In this document: piece by piece, positions 1 through 6,203 of the stretch
Layout of the letters: each line of letters begins with the position of its first letter
Numbering within the stretch: position 1 is the first letter of the stretch
Origin: Clostridiales bacterium
GTDB taxonomy: Bacteria > Bacillota > Clostridia > Lachnospirales > Lachnospiraceae
Reading direction: 5' to 3'
Assembly: GCA_015655565.1 (NCBI GenBank)
Contig: JAATEU010000437.1
Coordinates: 1-6,431 of the forward strand
Length of the DNA stretch: 6,431 nucleotides
Notes under the pieces: model-generated
Seen by the model: the letters and a program-made list of their open reading frames with translations, nothing else
Databases searched by the model: none
Told to the model about the DNA's origin: nothing
Made by a program: the position numbers and the translations under genes

Positions 1-504
1 ATACAGGCTGAAAATGCGCAGACAAGCCAGTCCGTGCTAAATGCCCTGAAACAGCTTGGTGCATCTGATATTAAAACTTACCAATATATAATTGAAAAAC
101 GGTATGATTATGAAAACGGAACACGAATTGACAGAGGATATTATGTCCGCAATATAGTTGAAATTACATTGGAAAACTTAGAACAGGCAGGAATGGTCAT
201 TGATACTGCCGTTAATAACGGGGCCAATATTGTTGACTTCATATCCTTCGAGGTATCCAATTTAGAGACTTATTACAAAAAGGCGCTGAATCTGGCTGTC
301 ATAAATGCCATTGAAAAGGCAGAATCCTTATACACGCTTTTAGGATTGCCTATGGATCCCTTTCCTGCCCATATTACGGAAAACAGTACTCCACCCGTTC
401 CGTTCTTCCAAAGCACGCTGGCAAGGGAACGTGCTTTTGCTACACCAATAGAACCCGGAAATATAAGAATTGAAGCTTTTGTAACAGTTGAATTCAATTA
501 TTGA
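1..504 (+). CDS. SIMPL (DUF541) domain protein, 5' end outside window
   Basis: The reading frame is open from base 1 to the TGA at 502-504, so this is the C-terminal 167 residues of a gene that starts before the window. The GTG at 34 is internal: the family pattern is already running upstream of it. The fragment follows the SIMPL/DUF541 (YggE-like) layout: an N-x-L-K-x-L-G stretch followed by D-I-K-T-Y-Q-Y, then R-G-Y-Y-V-R-N and N-I-V-E-I-T-L. Next come a G-A-N-I-V-D-F-I-S-F strand, a helix of the A-x-x-x-A-I-E-K-A-E-S-L type, and the closing P-G-N-I-R-I-E-A-F-V-T-V-E-F strand. Family members are usually exported or membrane-anchored periplasmic or cell-surface proteins of poorly defined role, and the signal region would lie in the missing part. 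It converges on the GNAT gene and ends at its own terminator. The family call is firm; the function is unknown. Confidence 0.88.
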   Translation: MQAENAQTSQSVLNALKQLGASDIKTYQYIIEKRYDYENGTRIDRGYYVRNIVEITLENLEQAGMVIDTAVNNGANIVDFISFEVSNLETYYKKALNLAVINAIEKAESLYTLLGLPMDPFPAHITENSTPPVPFFQSTLARERAFATPIEPGNIRIEAFVTVEFNY

Positions 505-582
505 TTGTCACCCGGGTTATATAATCTGCCTTTCACTTTTTGCCCCCCGGTATTGGAACCGCAAGATCATCAGCAGATAATA

Positions 583-631
583 ACCGGTTTAATGCTGCCT
601 GTAAAATTGCCGCATTAAGCCGGTGTTTTTT
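583..631 (+). terminator. Intrinsic terminator of the SIMPL gene
   Basis: Bases 583-595 pair with 612-624 (ACCGGTTTAATG against CATTAAGCCGGT, one G-T wobble, plus one more C-G pair inside), leaving a loop of about 16 bases. A run of six T follows at 626-631. This is a classic Rho-independent terminator for plus-strand transcription, 78 bases after the SIMPL stop. Read on the minus strand, the hairpin is not followed by a U run, so it should not efficiently stop the converging lrgAB operon. Confidence 0.88.
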
Positions 632-668
632 GATTGTATCAATACGATTCTAAATATTACTATTTATT

Positions 669-1154
669 TTAAAAATAGTCTGGAATTAAACTGACATGAG
701 TATCCAATAATTGTTTCCAGGCATTATCCCCGCATAAAGCCATGCAAACCGCCCTGGTATCCTTTTGCAGATGGGGAGGCAGTACCCTGAAATTTAATTT
801 TTCATAAAAAGCCGGATTAATTTCCGAATAAAGAAATATAATCCTGTTCTCTTCCTCTATTTCCTTCATGCAGGATTTTAATAATTCGGTGGCATAACCA
901 TTGCCTGTATGCCCTTGAAATGTCAGTACGGATCCAAAACCATAGGCTTTATTGCCATATAGTTTTTTGAATTTAAGCAAAATTACAGAACTTACAATCT
1001 CACCGTTATTTTCCATCACATACCTTGTACCGTAAGCATCTTCCCTGCTATTATCCGCACAATATTGCTCAAAAGTCCTGTTTTTGCTCCATACCTTATA
1101 TCCTTCCCCAAAAAGCAGTTCATGCTCCTCCGGCTTTGCCTGTCTGATAATCAT
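669..1154 (-). CDS. GNAT-family N-acetyltransferase
   Basis: A 161-residue protein that should transfer an acetyl group from acetyl-CoA to an unidentified amine. Residues 70-96 carry GNAT motif A: a beta strand (Y-G-F-G-S-V-L-T-F) followed by T-G-N-G-Y-A-T-E-L-L at 83-92. This aligns with the acetyl-CoA pyrophosphate loop R/Q-x-x-G-x-G/A, with Thr in place of the usual Arg/Gln. Motif B follows as I-I-F-L-Y-S-E-I-N-P-A-F-Y-E-K-L-N-F (105-122), the typical Y-E-K-L-G-F region. The length is normal for the family. The ATG is preceded by AAGGGG at 1164-1169, 9 bases away. The gene begins 28 bases after the arginase-family stop, with no terminator between, so it is the last gene of the lrgAB operon. 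The substrate cannot be read from sequence; the neighbour suggests a basic or guanidino-derived amine, which is inference only. Confidence 0.85.
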   Translation of the reverse strand: MIIRQAKPEEHELLFGEGYKVWSKNRTFEQYCADNSREDAYGTRYVMENNGEIVSSVILLKFKKLYGNKAYGFGSVLTFQGHTGNGYATELLKSCMKEIEEENRIIFLYSEINPAFYEKLNFRVLPPHLQKDTRAVCMALCGDNAWKQLLDTHVSLIPDYF

Positions 1155-1182
1155 CCTATCAATCCCCTTAAGAAGCTATAAA

Positions 1183-1959
1183 TTAACGGAACACTAATTC
1201 CATCTCCTCAATATTTCTTAAAATCATCCGGTTAGCCCGGTCATTTTTCTTAATTGCCGTAATATTTTTCTTCTCAAAGCAGGCAGCCGGATAAATCGGA
1301 TATTCACCGCAGACATCTATGCCGCAAATTATTTTATTGATCCAAACCTCATTTATGAATTGAAATAATTTTGACAACGTCATATTTCCCTGATCCCAGT
1401 TTGTTACCGCCTCCGATTCCCCAAGAACGTCTTTATCAATGCTTATATATATTTTTTCAGTTGTAATTAAACTCCTTACATCTTGAATTATTCCTGAACC
1501 TTGCCAAGCCTCTTCTTTTGAAAAGGCTGTAACCTTCTTTCCATAATGAATTGGAACGGAATCCGGCAGTTGGTTGTTTATTCCGACAATAATCACTTTT
1601 TTAAGCATCAAAAACCCATTTAAAGCATTCCTTACCCAAGAGCCGCAGCTGACTACCGTATCACAAGGCGGTTCCATCATATCTGTATGGTGGTCAAATA
1701 AAAGTAATGTAAAAGGAAAATTAAATTCTTTCATAAACAGGTAAGTTACATAATGATAATTGCCGCTTCCAATATATGTGATTCCCCTGTTTCTACATTT
1801 TTTTAATCTGGCACCAATCGCTTTTAAAGATTTTTCTTCACAATAACAATTTGTATTTCGAATTTCTGATAAATTAAACCACTCATAATCCGATTCTTCA
1901 TAAAATGTCTGCATTTGATATACCTGATCAAAATCAAGTATATTGACTGGAATTTTCAT
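1183..1959 (-). CDS. Arginase/agmatinase-superfamily (ureohydrolase) protein
   Basis: 258 residues, shorter than the usual ~300 of arginase, agmatinase or formimidoylglutamase, which hydrolyse guanidino or formimino compounds at a two-Mn centre. All six metal-ligand positions appear to be kept: His69 in G-S-G-N-Y-H, Asp89/His91/Asp93 in F-D-H-H-T-D, and Asp175/Asp177 in S-I-D-K-D. Oddities: the usual D-P after the last motif is missing (S-I-D-K-D-V-L-G-E, then T-N-W-D-Q-G-N-M). The late D-I-x-E-x-x-P motif reads D-V-C-G-E-Y-P (215-221), with the glutamate one place later. It is therefore a divergent branch and the substrate is open. The ATG has AGGTG (1964-1968) 4 bases upstream and GAGGAAGGGG (1971-1980) further back. 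It lies 36 bases after lrgB and 28 bases before the GNAT gene, so it is probably co-transcribed with both. A soluble cytoplasmic enzyme is expected. Confidence 0.82.
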   Translation of the reverse strand: MKIPVNILDFDQVYQMQTFYEESDYEWFNLSEIRNTNCYCEEKSLKAIGARLKKCRNRGITYIGSGNYHYVTYLFMKEFNFPFTLLLFDHHTDMMEPPCDTVVSCGSWVRNALNGFLMLKKVIIVGINNQLPDSVPIHYGKKVTAFSKEEAWQGSGIIQDVRSLITTEKIYISIDKDVLGESEAVTNWDQGNMTLSKLFQFINEVWINKIICGIDVCGEYPIYPAACFEKKNITAIKKNDRANRMILRNIEEMELVFR

Positions 1960-1995
1960 TGTACACCTGTCCCCTTCCTCTTAAAGTATTTTTAT

Positions 1996-2688
1996 TTATA
2001 GAAAATTGGCAAATACGGATGCACCGATAACAGTTAATACCCCTGACACAGCAATGGATAAGCTGCTCATGGCCCCCTCAATCTCCCCTATTTCAAATGC
2101 CCTTACCGTACCGATGGCATGTGAAGATGTCCCTATTGCCAGGCCAACGGCAACCGGCTCATAGATTCCAAATACCTTGCAGACTTTATCTGCTATTATA
2201 TTACCTAAAACACCTGTTATAATTATAACCGCAACCGTTATAGTAGTAATTCCACCTAACTCCTCCGAAATCCCTATGCCAATTGCGGTAGTAATGGATT
2301 TTGGCAATAAGGTAACATAATTTTCATGGCTCAGACCAAAAAAACAGGCAAAGGCTAAAATACTTCCTAAGCTGGATAATACTCCGGAAATTATCCCAAT
2401 CATCACTGCTTTTACATTTTTCTTTAATAATTCCAACTGCTGATACAAGGGTATTGCTAAACATACCGTTGCCGGAGTCAGCAGATAGCTTAAAAACCTT
2501 GCACCGGAATTATAGCTTTCATAATCAATTTTAAGTATCTTCAGTACTATTATTACAAATAAAATTGAAATAAGCAAAGGATTTAAGAAACAATATTTAA
2601 ATTTCTTTTTTATTTTAACACCTATGATATACGCTGATAAACTGATAATCACTCCAAAATAAACGGAATTTGTAAGAAACTCTTTCAA
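1996..2688 (-). CDS. lrgB: LrgB/CidB-family membrane protein (PftB-like)
   Basis: A 230-residue multi-pass membrane protein, matching the ~231-residue family norm when started at the TTG at 2686-2688. That TTG overlaps the lrgA stop as TTGA and has a GGAGG (2698-2702) 9 bases upstream. An ATG 105 bases earlier would add a Cys/Gly-rich leader read out of frame through lrgA and is rejected. Family landmarks are L-L-T-P-A-T-V-C-L-A-I-P-L-Y (69-82), L-L-P-K-S-I-T-T-A-I-G-I-G-I-S-E-E-L-G-G (127-146), and the region from G-L-A-I-G-T-S-S-H-A-I-G-T to E-G-A-M-S-S-L-S (182-211). Partner of LrgA. First described as an antiholin-like modulator of autolysis; homologues in B. subtilis (PftAB) and S. mutans act in pyruvate transport. 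The overlap with lrgA implies translational coupling. Family call is firm; the transported substrate is inferred. Confidence 0.93.
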   Translation of the reverse strand: MKEFLTNSVYFGVIISLSAYIIGVKIKKKFKYCFLNPLLISILFVIIVLKILKIDYESYNSGARFLSYLLTPATVCLAIPLYQQLELLKKNVKAVMIGIISGVLSSLGSILAFACFFGLSHENYVTLLPKSITTAIGIGISEELGGITTITVAVIIITGVLGNIIADKVCKVFGIYEPVAVGLAIGTSSHAIGTVRAFEIGEIEGAMSSLSIAVSGVLTVIGASVFANFL

Positions 2689-3044
2689 TTTTTGCCGCCT
2701 CCGTCCTTTTTCATAACCGCCTGCGCAGTTCTTCCCGTTACCACCATAACAATTACTGTAGTCAGTACCGTAATTAAAACCACAGGAAACCAAATCACTT
2801 TCAATTCCTTCCAGGCAGTCAATAATCCGACTGCGGCCGGGATAAACATAAGCGGCATTATCTCAATCAGAAAACCGCCTGCCTGCTTTACCTTTTCCAC
2901 TTTCACCACCTTGGTTTTAAGACATATGAGCATAATGGCCAATCCGTAAATGCTCGCAGGAATTGGTAGGGATATTATGCTATGTATCATTTCTCCGAGA
3001 AAAGTAATTCCTAATATAATGCCAAATTGATTTATATGTTTCAT
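2685..3044 (-). CDS. lrgA: LrgA/CidA-family holin-like membrane protein (PftA-like)
   Basis: 119 residues, typical length for the family, with four predicted hydrophobic segments (about 7-25, 30-43, 60-77 and 83-103). Family markers are the L-P-I-P-A-S-I-Y-G-L-A-I-M-L segment (26-39), the I-M-P-L-M-F-I-P-A-A-V-G-L-L segment (62-75) and the closing T-G-R-T-A-Q (103-108) before a charged, Gly-rich tail. The protein works with LrgB, whose start codon it overlaps by 4 bases. The ATG has a GGA 6 bases upstream and an AAAGG (3057-3061) at 12 bases. It is the first gene of the operon, about 85 bases downstream of the predicted transcription start, and should be controlled by the operator-like repeat at 3113-3133. 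Whether the pair exports, imports pyruvate or influences lysis cannot be decided from sequence. Confidence 0.92.
   Translation of the reverse strand: MKHINQFGIILGITFLGEMIHSIISLPIPASIYGLAIMLICLKTKVVKVEKVKQAGGFLIEIMPLMFIPAAVGLLTAWKELKVIWFPVVLITVLTTVIVMVVTGRTAQAVMKKDGGGKN
2698..2702 (-). promoter_or_regulatory. Ribosome binding site fixing the TTG start of lrgB
   Basis: GGAGG on the minus strand, inside the last codons of lrgA and 9 bases before the TTG at 2686-2688. It supports the 230-residue form of LrgB and a TTGA stop/start overlap with lrgA. Confidence 0.8.
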
Positions 3045-3112
3045 TTTACATCCATGCCTTTCAATTTCTGCCGCCCAAAATGAAAAGGGTCCGTATCCTA
3101 AGAATTCATATA

Positions 3113-3133
3113 TTAATTGGTGCTACCAATTAA
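3113..3133. promoter_or_regulatory. Perfect palindromic operator, FadR-subfamily GntR (PdhR-like) type
   Basis: TTAATTGGT (3113-3121) and ACCAATTAA (3125-3133) are exact reverse complements around a 3-base centre, GCT. From established knowledge, operators of FadR-subfamily GntR regulators follow TNGT-N3-ACNA, and E. coli PdhR binds sites of the form AATTGGT-N3-ACCAATT; both half sites match this form. The repeat starts 2 bases downstream of the -10 box and covers the predicted start of the lrgAB operon, a position suited to repression. No regulator gene is visible in the window, so the binding protein and effector are inferred. Confidence 0.72.
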
Positions 3134-3135
3134 AC

Positions 3136-3144
3136 ATTATAGCA
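3136..3144 (-). promoter_or_regulatory. Extended -10 promoter of the lrgAB operon
   Basis: On the minus strand, TGC immediately precedes TATAAT (-10 box at 3136-3141), giving the TGnTATAAT extended -10 form of the vegetative sigma factor. At the normal 17-base spacing (3159-3164) the sequence is AGAAAG, a poor -35. A good-looking TTGACG at 3168-3173 is 26 bases away, too far to serve. The likely start is near 3129-3130, leaving a leader of about 85 bases before lrgA. Confidence 0.65.
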
Positions 3145-3209
3145 ATTTTATTACTTTCCTTTCTTAACGTCAAGATAAAACATTTCCCATTACACATTAC
3201 ATGGCATAT

Positions 3210-4778
3210 TTACGAATCAAATTTCTCTATAGTTACAATATTATCTAAAAATTTATATCGAAATCTTACTACCGTATTATCCTTTTCTATCTTAAAGCAG
3301 CCTTTATTCGCTGACCCGCTTCTTGGATAAGTATCAAAGCAATAGGTGGCGGATAAGGTTCCATAAGTGGAAATAGCATAATCATATTCTCCGGCAAAAG
3401 GAATAACAACGGAAAGGATATAGGTATTATCGCCGATATAGTACATTCTCGTCACTTCACTGTTTGAATCATTCTTTACCGCACCTGCATAGGGCTGGAA
3501 ACTTCCGTATACAACAACCTTCTGCGGAAGTTTCATGCCGGTTTCTTCATCAAAAATATTTTTTCCTCCATATTCAATTAAATTTGGAGGGTTGCCTGCT
3601 TTTTTACGAAGCCCGTCTCCTGATGCCCAGATTTCCTTAATGGTTTCTTCCTGATTAAATCCCATGGGGCATTCCGCACTCTTTGTGTTAATCTGGTAAT
3701 AATCCTGGTAATCCGTTTCCCCATTATCGGCACGCTTCATCCGCACTGCCGCACTATCTAAGCCTCTCCGGAACGGTACCTGAAAATATGCATTTACATT
3801 ATTGACCGCAGTCCATTTATAAGTATATTCCAGAAATTGCTTTTGTCCTTCCTGACCCTGGTTGGCAAACCATCCGATCTGGTCATAACCCCACCAATCT
3901 TTAAAACCCCTTTCTTCATAGGTACAGGCATCAAAATCTTTTACAGCTTTACCTCCCCAGTTATCATATTCCATAAGATAGGGCATAACTTCCCCTCTCC
4001 AGCCATTAGGATTCAATCCGCCTTCGCTGAATCCTTCCCGTACTGATACAAGCTTTTCCCCCTCTCTGTCCAGCAGCGGATACCTTGTAAAAGGCATAGC
4101 ATGATAATCCAGCAGTAATCTTCCCCGGATGCTGACGCCGTGGCTGTGGGCATCCAGCAGTATTTTATGGCGCCTTCCATGTTCTTTTCCATAAACACGG
4201 AGCATGTCCGCCAGCTCCGACATTTTCGCCATGCCCCGGTCGTTTGCGGTATATAAATGGATCTGTCCTAAATGTAAGGCTTCATAGCCTGCATCAATAT
4301 AATTTGTTGCGCGGTAATAAAACCACATTCTGGTTTCTAACCGGTTAATATCCGGCAAAGCTCCATCGTCCCCCCATATAAATCCTTCCGGTTCTTCCTG
4401 GAATTTCATGGCATCAAAGCAAAATCCCCTGTCTTCCGGTTCCAGGCCAAAAGCCCTGAACACATAACCGGGTACTTTAAAATTTTCAATATGGCGGTAT
4501 ACGGCTTCAAAAATACATGCCTGTAAAATAATTTCCGGATCCACTTCATGCACCCTGTCCGCCAGATATTTTGACTTTCTGAAATGCTCCTGGTCATCCG
4601 GATCCGGCATCCAGATTCCGGACGCCCTTCCAAGGAATTTGATCCCCATATTCTTTATGGCCCTTAAATCATCTTCCAGGGTTTTCGTGTGAATTAAAAA
4701 TGCGGCCGTTACAGCCCTGGATAAATAATTTTCTAAAACTTCCTTTTCTATGGTAGTATCAAATGTATAATTTTTCAT
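3210..4778 (-). CDS. Putative TIM-barrel hydrolase of unrecognised family (candidate glycosidase)
   Basis: A 522-residue cytoplasmic protein with no signal peptide or membrane segment. I do not recognise a named family. About residues 10-385 alternate hydrophobic strands and helices as in a (beta/alpha)8 barrel, rich in Trp, Tyr and acidic residues at likely strand ends: W-G-D-D (135-138), L-E-T-R-M-W-F-Y-Y (148-155), G-Y-E-A-L-H-L-G-Q (164-172), L-L-D-A-H-S-H-G (207-214), L-M-E-Y-D-N-W-G-G (268-276) and W-W-G-Y-D-Q-I-G-W-F-A-N-Q (295-307). Residues about 400-522 look all-beta. Glu166, Asp209, Glu270 and Asp299 are candidate catalytic residues by position only. The ATG at 4776-4778 has AAGGAG (4791-4796) at 12 bases; a GTG 48 bases earlier lacks a proper site. 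It follows the GH4 remnant by 117 bases with no terminator, so it probably belongs to the sugar operon. A role in glycan or glycoside breakdown is inferred from context. Confidence 0.7.
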   Translation of the reverse strand: MKNYTFDTTIEKEVLENYLSRAVTAAFLIHTKTLEDDLRAIKNMGIKFLGRASGIWMPDPDDQEHFRKSKYLADRVHEVDPEIILQACIFEAVYRHIENFKVPGYVFRAFGLEPEDRGFCFDAMKFQEEPEGFIWGDDGALPDINRLETRMWFYYRATNYIDAGYEALHLGQIHLYTANDRGMAKMSELADMLRVYGKEHGRRHKILLDAHSHGVSIRGRLLLDYHAMPFTRYPLLDREGEKLVSVREGFSEGGLNPNGWRGEVMPYLMEYDNWGGKAVKDFDACTYEERGFKDWWGYDQIGWFANQGQEGQKQFLEYTYKWTAVNNVNAYFQVPFRRGLDSAAVRMKRADNGETDYQDYYQINTKSAECPMGFNQEETIKEIWASGDGLRKKAGNPPNLIEYGGKNIFDEETGMKLPQKVVVYGSFQPYAGAVKNDSNSEVTRMYYIGDNTYILSVVIPFAGEYDYAISTYGTLSATYCFDTYPRSGSANKGCFKIEKDNTVVRFRYKFLDNIVTIEKFDS

Positions 4779-4895
4779 TATACAGCTAAACTCCTTCCCT
4801 CTTAGTGTATTCCGGGAAACCCCCACAACCTGTTTTTAACATTTAGTTCATATCAGTACCAAAAATAAGTGCCATTTTCCTGCTTACCTGTGAGG

Positions 4896-5547
4896 TTAAA
4901 ATATTCCGCCATAGGTTTCATCATATTTCCCCACCAGTTTCTTTGCCAGGGAATAAGAATTAACAAGGGGATGCAAAGCAAGCGCCTGGATCGCCGTTTC
5001 TTTTGATTTGGTTTCAATTGCCCGTACCGTAAGTTTTTCATATAATTTTACAATACGAATCAATAAATAACAGGGTTCCGGAACTTCTTCCCCCGCCAAA
5101 ACCGGCCGGATACCGGACTTGGATACCTTACAGGTAACTTCAATGACATCCTTATCCTCAAGCCCTGCGATACAGCCGTTATTTTCAACGGACAATACCA
5201 GATAATTACCCTCATCACTTTGCAGTCCTTCAATACAATCCAGCATAACGCCGGCATAGCCCATGCCGTCCGGAACTTCAAGACTGCCTTTTTCAAATAC
5301 CGCCGTTTTATCATTCCCAGTTTCGATACTCATATAAAAATGTTCCCGGACCGCCATATAATATAAAAAGATCCTTATGGTTACGGTTAATTACATGTCT
5401 GCATAGTTTTCCGATAACCTGTAATTTTTCCAGATTAATGTCATATAATACAACTTTATCTATATTTAAGTTTTTATAGCGGTTTAACAGCCCGTTAATA
5501 AAAATAACCGTCCTTACTCCTGCCCCGCCAATTACTGCAATTTTCAA
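4896..5547 (-). pseudogene. Glycoside hydrolase family 4 gene with internal deletion and frame change
   Basis: GH4 enzymes are NAD- and metal-dependent (6-phospho)glycosidases of about 430-450 residues. Here 5311-5547 encodes only the NAD-binding start, with M-K-I-A-V-I-G-G-A-G (1-10), N-G-L-L-N-R-Y and K-V-V-L-Y-D-I-N (31-38), before running out of frame. A different frame, open from 5390 down to the TAA at 4896-4898, encodes the C-terminal domain: L-S-V-E-N-N-G-C-I, then D-V-I-E-V-T-C-K-V, then K-L-Y-E-K-L-T-V, then A-L-H-P-L-V. The intervening ~200 or more residues, including the catalytic Cys/His metal site and the G-Q-E-T region, are absent. The start is TTG at 5545-5547, overlapping the kinase stop as TTGA, with GGGAGG only 3 bases upstream. 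The 5311-5547 and 4896-5357 frames are fragments of one gene, not two. An intact copy would have hydrolysed a phosphorylated or plain glycoside delivered by the adjacent transporter. Confidence 0.85.
5345..5390 (-). other. Deletion junction inside the GH4 gene
   Basis: On the minus strand the GH4 N-terminal frame stays family-like to about F-I-L-Y (residues 61-64). The C-terminal frame becomes family-like from about Y-M-A-V-R-E-H-F-Y-M. Both readings share the AT-rich stretch CTTTTTATATTATATGG, so the break lies in or next to it. The C-terminal frame is closed by a stop at 5391-5393, which bounds the junction on the upstream side. Confidence 0.65.
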
Positions 5548-6203
5548 ATTCCTCCCTGCCTTTCCTCCTGTTCTTTTATAAATTCCAATAACTTATCTTC
5601 TGCAGGAAATCCCGTATTTCCCCCTAACTCCGTTATGGATAAAGCCCCGCAGCCATTTCCGTATTTTAAACATTCCGTTATGTTTTTTCCTTTTAAAAAG
5701 CCGTATATAAACCCTGCATTAAAAGAGTCACCGGCACCTGTAGTATCAGCTGCCGTAACAGGATAGGCAGCAGCTTCATACAGTTTCCCGTCAAGGTATG
5801 CAATGGCTCCCTTTTTTCCAAGTTTTGCCACAGATATTCCGCAATATTTTGAAAAATCTTTGATTGCATCCCCGGCGCCGTTCTTTCTTCCGTAATGTAT
5901 TGCTTCCGTTTCATTCATAAATAAAACATCAATATAGTAAAATAACTCATAAATTCCCTGATTCCATTCTTCCTTACTGTCCCAGCCTACGTCAAAGGAA
6001 ACTGTAATTTTCTGCAATTCTTTAACTTTCTTTAAAAACTTTAAGTACTTATGATGATTTATACTTCCTGCATATCCTGTTACATGGATATGCTCTGCCT
6101 TTCGTACCTTATCTAATTCCACGGAGTCAAGATTTATTTCTAAGTTGGTACCTCTGCAGGTTAAAAAAGATCTCTCCGTTTCATTTGTAAAGCTGATTGA
6201 CAC
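5544..6203 (-). pseudogene. PfkB-family sugar kinase, N-terminal third missing
   Basis: PfkB/ribokinase-family enzymes phosphorylate sugars or nucleosides with ATP and run to about 300-320 residues. Only 219 are readable here. The C-terminal signature is intact: D-T-T-G-A-G-D-S-F-N-A-G-F (153-165), with catalytic base Asp159. So are F-M-N-E-T-E (95-100) and K-L-G-K-K-G-A (127-133). The first residues, S-I-S-F-T-N-E-T-E-R-S-F-L-T-C-R-G-T-N, correspond to the middle of normal kinases (the e-R-S-F strand). The N-terminal substrate-binding strands, the lid and the first signature (G-G-x-x-x-N) are missing. The only start available is a GTG (6201-6203) lacking a ribosome binding site, and the frame is closed by TGA at 6210-6212. 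The upstream sequence is permease code in another frame. The TGA stop overlaps the GH4 TTG start. The sugar is unknown; loss of the active-site half makes activity unlikely. Confidence 0.82.

Noticed and set aside
109..122. cre-like (CcpA) site TGAAAACGGAACAC
   Set aside because: It lies inside the SIMPL coding sequence and fails key consensus positions in its second half.
655..680. Minus-strand terminator after the GNAT gene
   Set aside because: Only an A/T-only 6-7 bp pairing (CTATTT/AAATAG) overlapping the stop codon is present. It is too weak to call.
2689..2793. N-terminal extension of LrgB by 35 residues from an ATG
   Set aside because: It is a Cys/Gly/basic-rich shadow of lrgA in another frame, unlike any LrgB start. 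TTG at 2688 with GGAGG gives the family-standard 230 residues.
3045..3112. Possible leader hairpin (CCTTT-CA with TGAAAGG) hiding the lrgA ribosome binding site
   Set aside because: The stem is about 7 bp with a bulge, there is no recognisable riboswitch core and no alternative terminator, so the evidence is insufficient.
3168..3173. TTGACG as -35 box of the lrgA promoter
   Set aside because: It is 26 bases from the TATAAT, too far for sigma-70-type recognition. The extended -10 explains the promoter better.
3145..3209. Terminator between the 522-residue gene and lrgA
   Set aside because: Only a 4-bp CCAT/ATGG pairing with a broken T run was found, so I cannot support a terminator. Some read-through into lrgAB is possible.
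3837..4046. Plus-strand ORF opposite the 522-residue gene
   Set aside because: It is a shadow of a strong coding region, with no ribosome binding site or family-like sequence. The same holds for antisense or alternate-frame ORFs at 273-497, 2692-2949, 4013-4198, 4406-4633, 4853-5041, 5060-5314 and 5693-5914.
4779..4826. GTG start giving the 522-residue protein 16 more residues
   Set aside because: It has no properly spaced ribosome binding site, and the extension does not look like protein-coding sequence. The ATG at 4778 has AAGGAG upstream.
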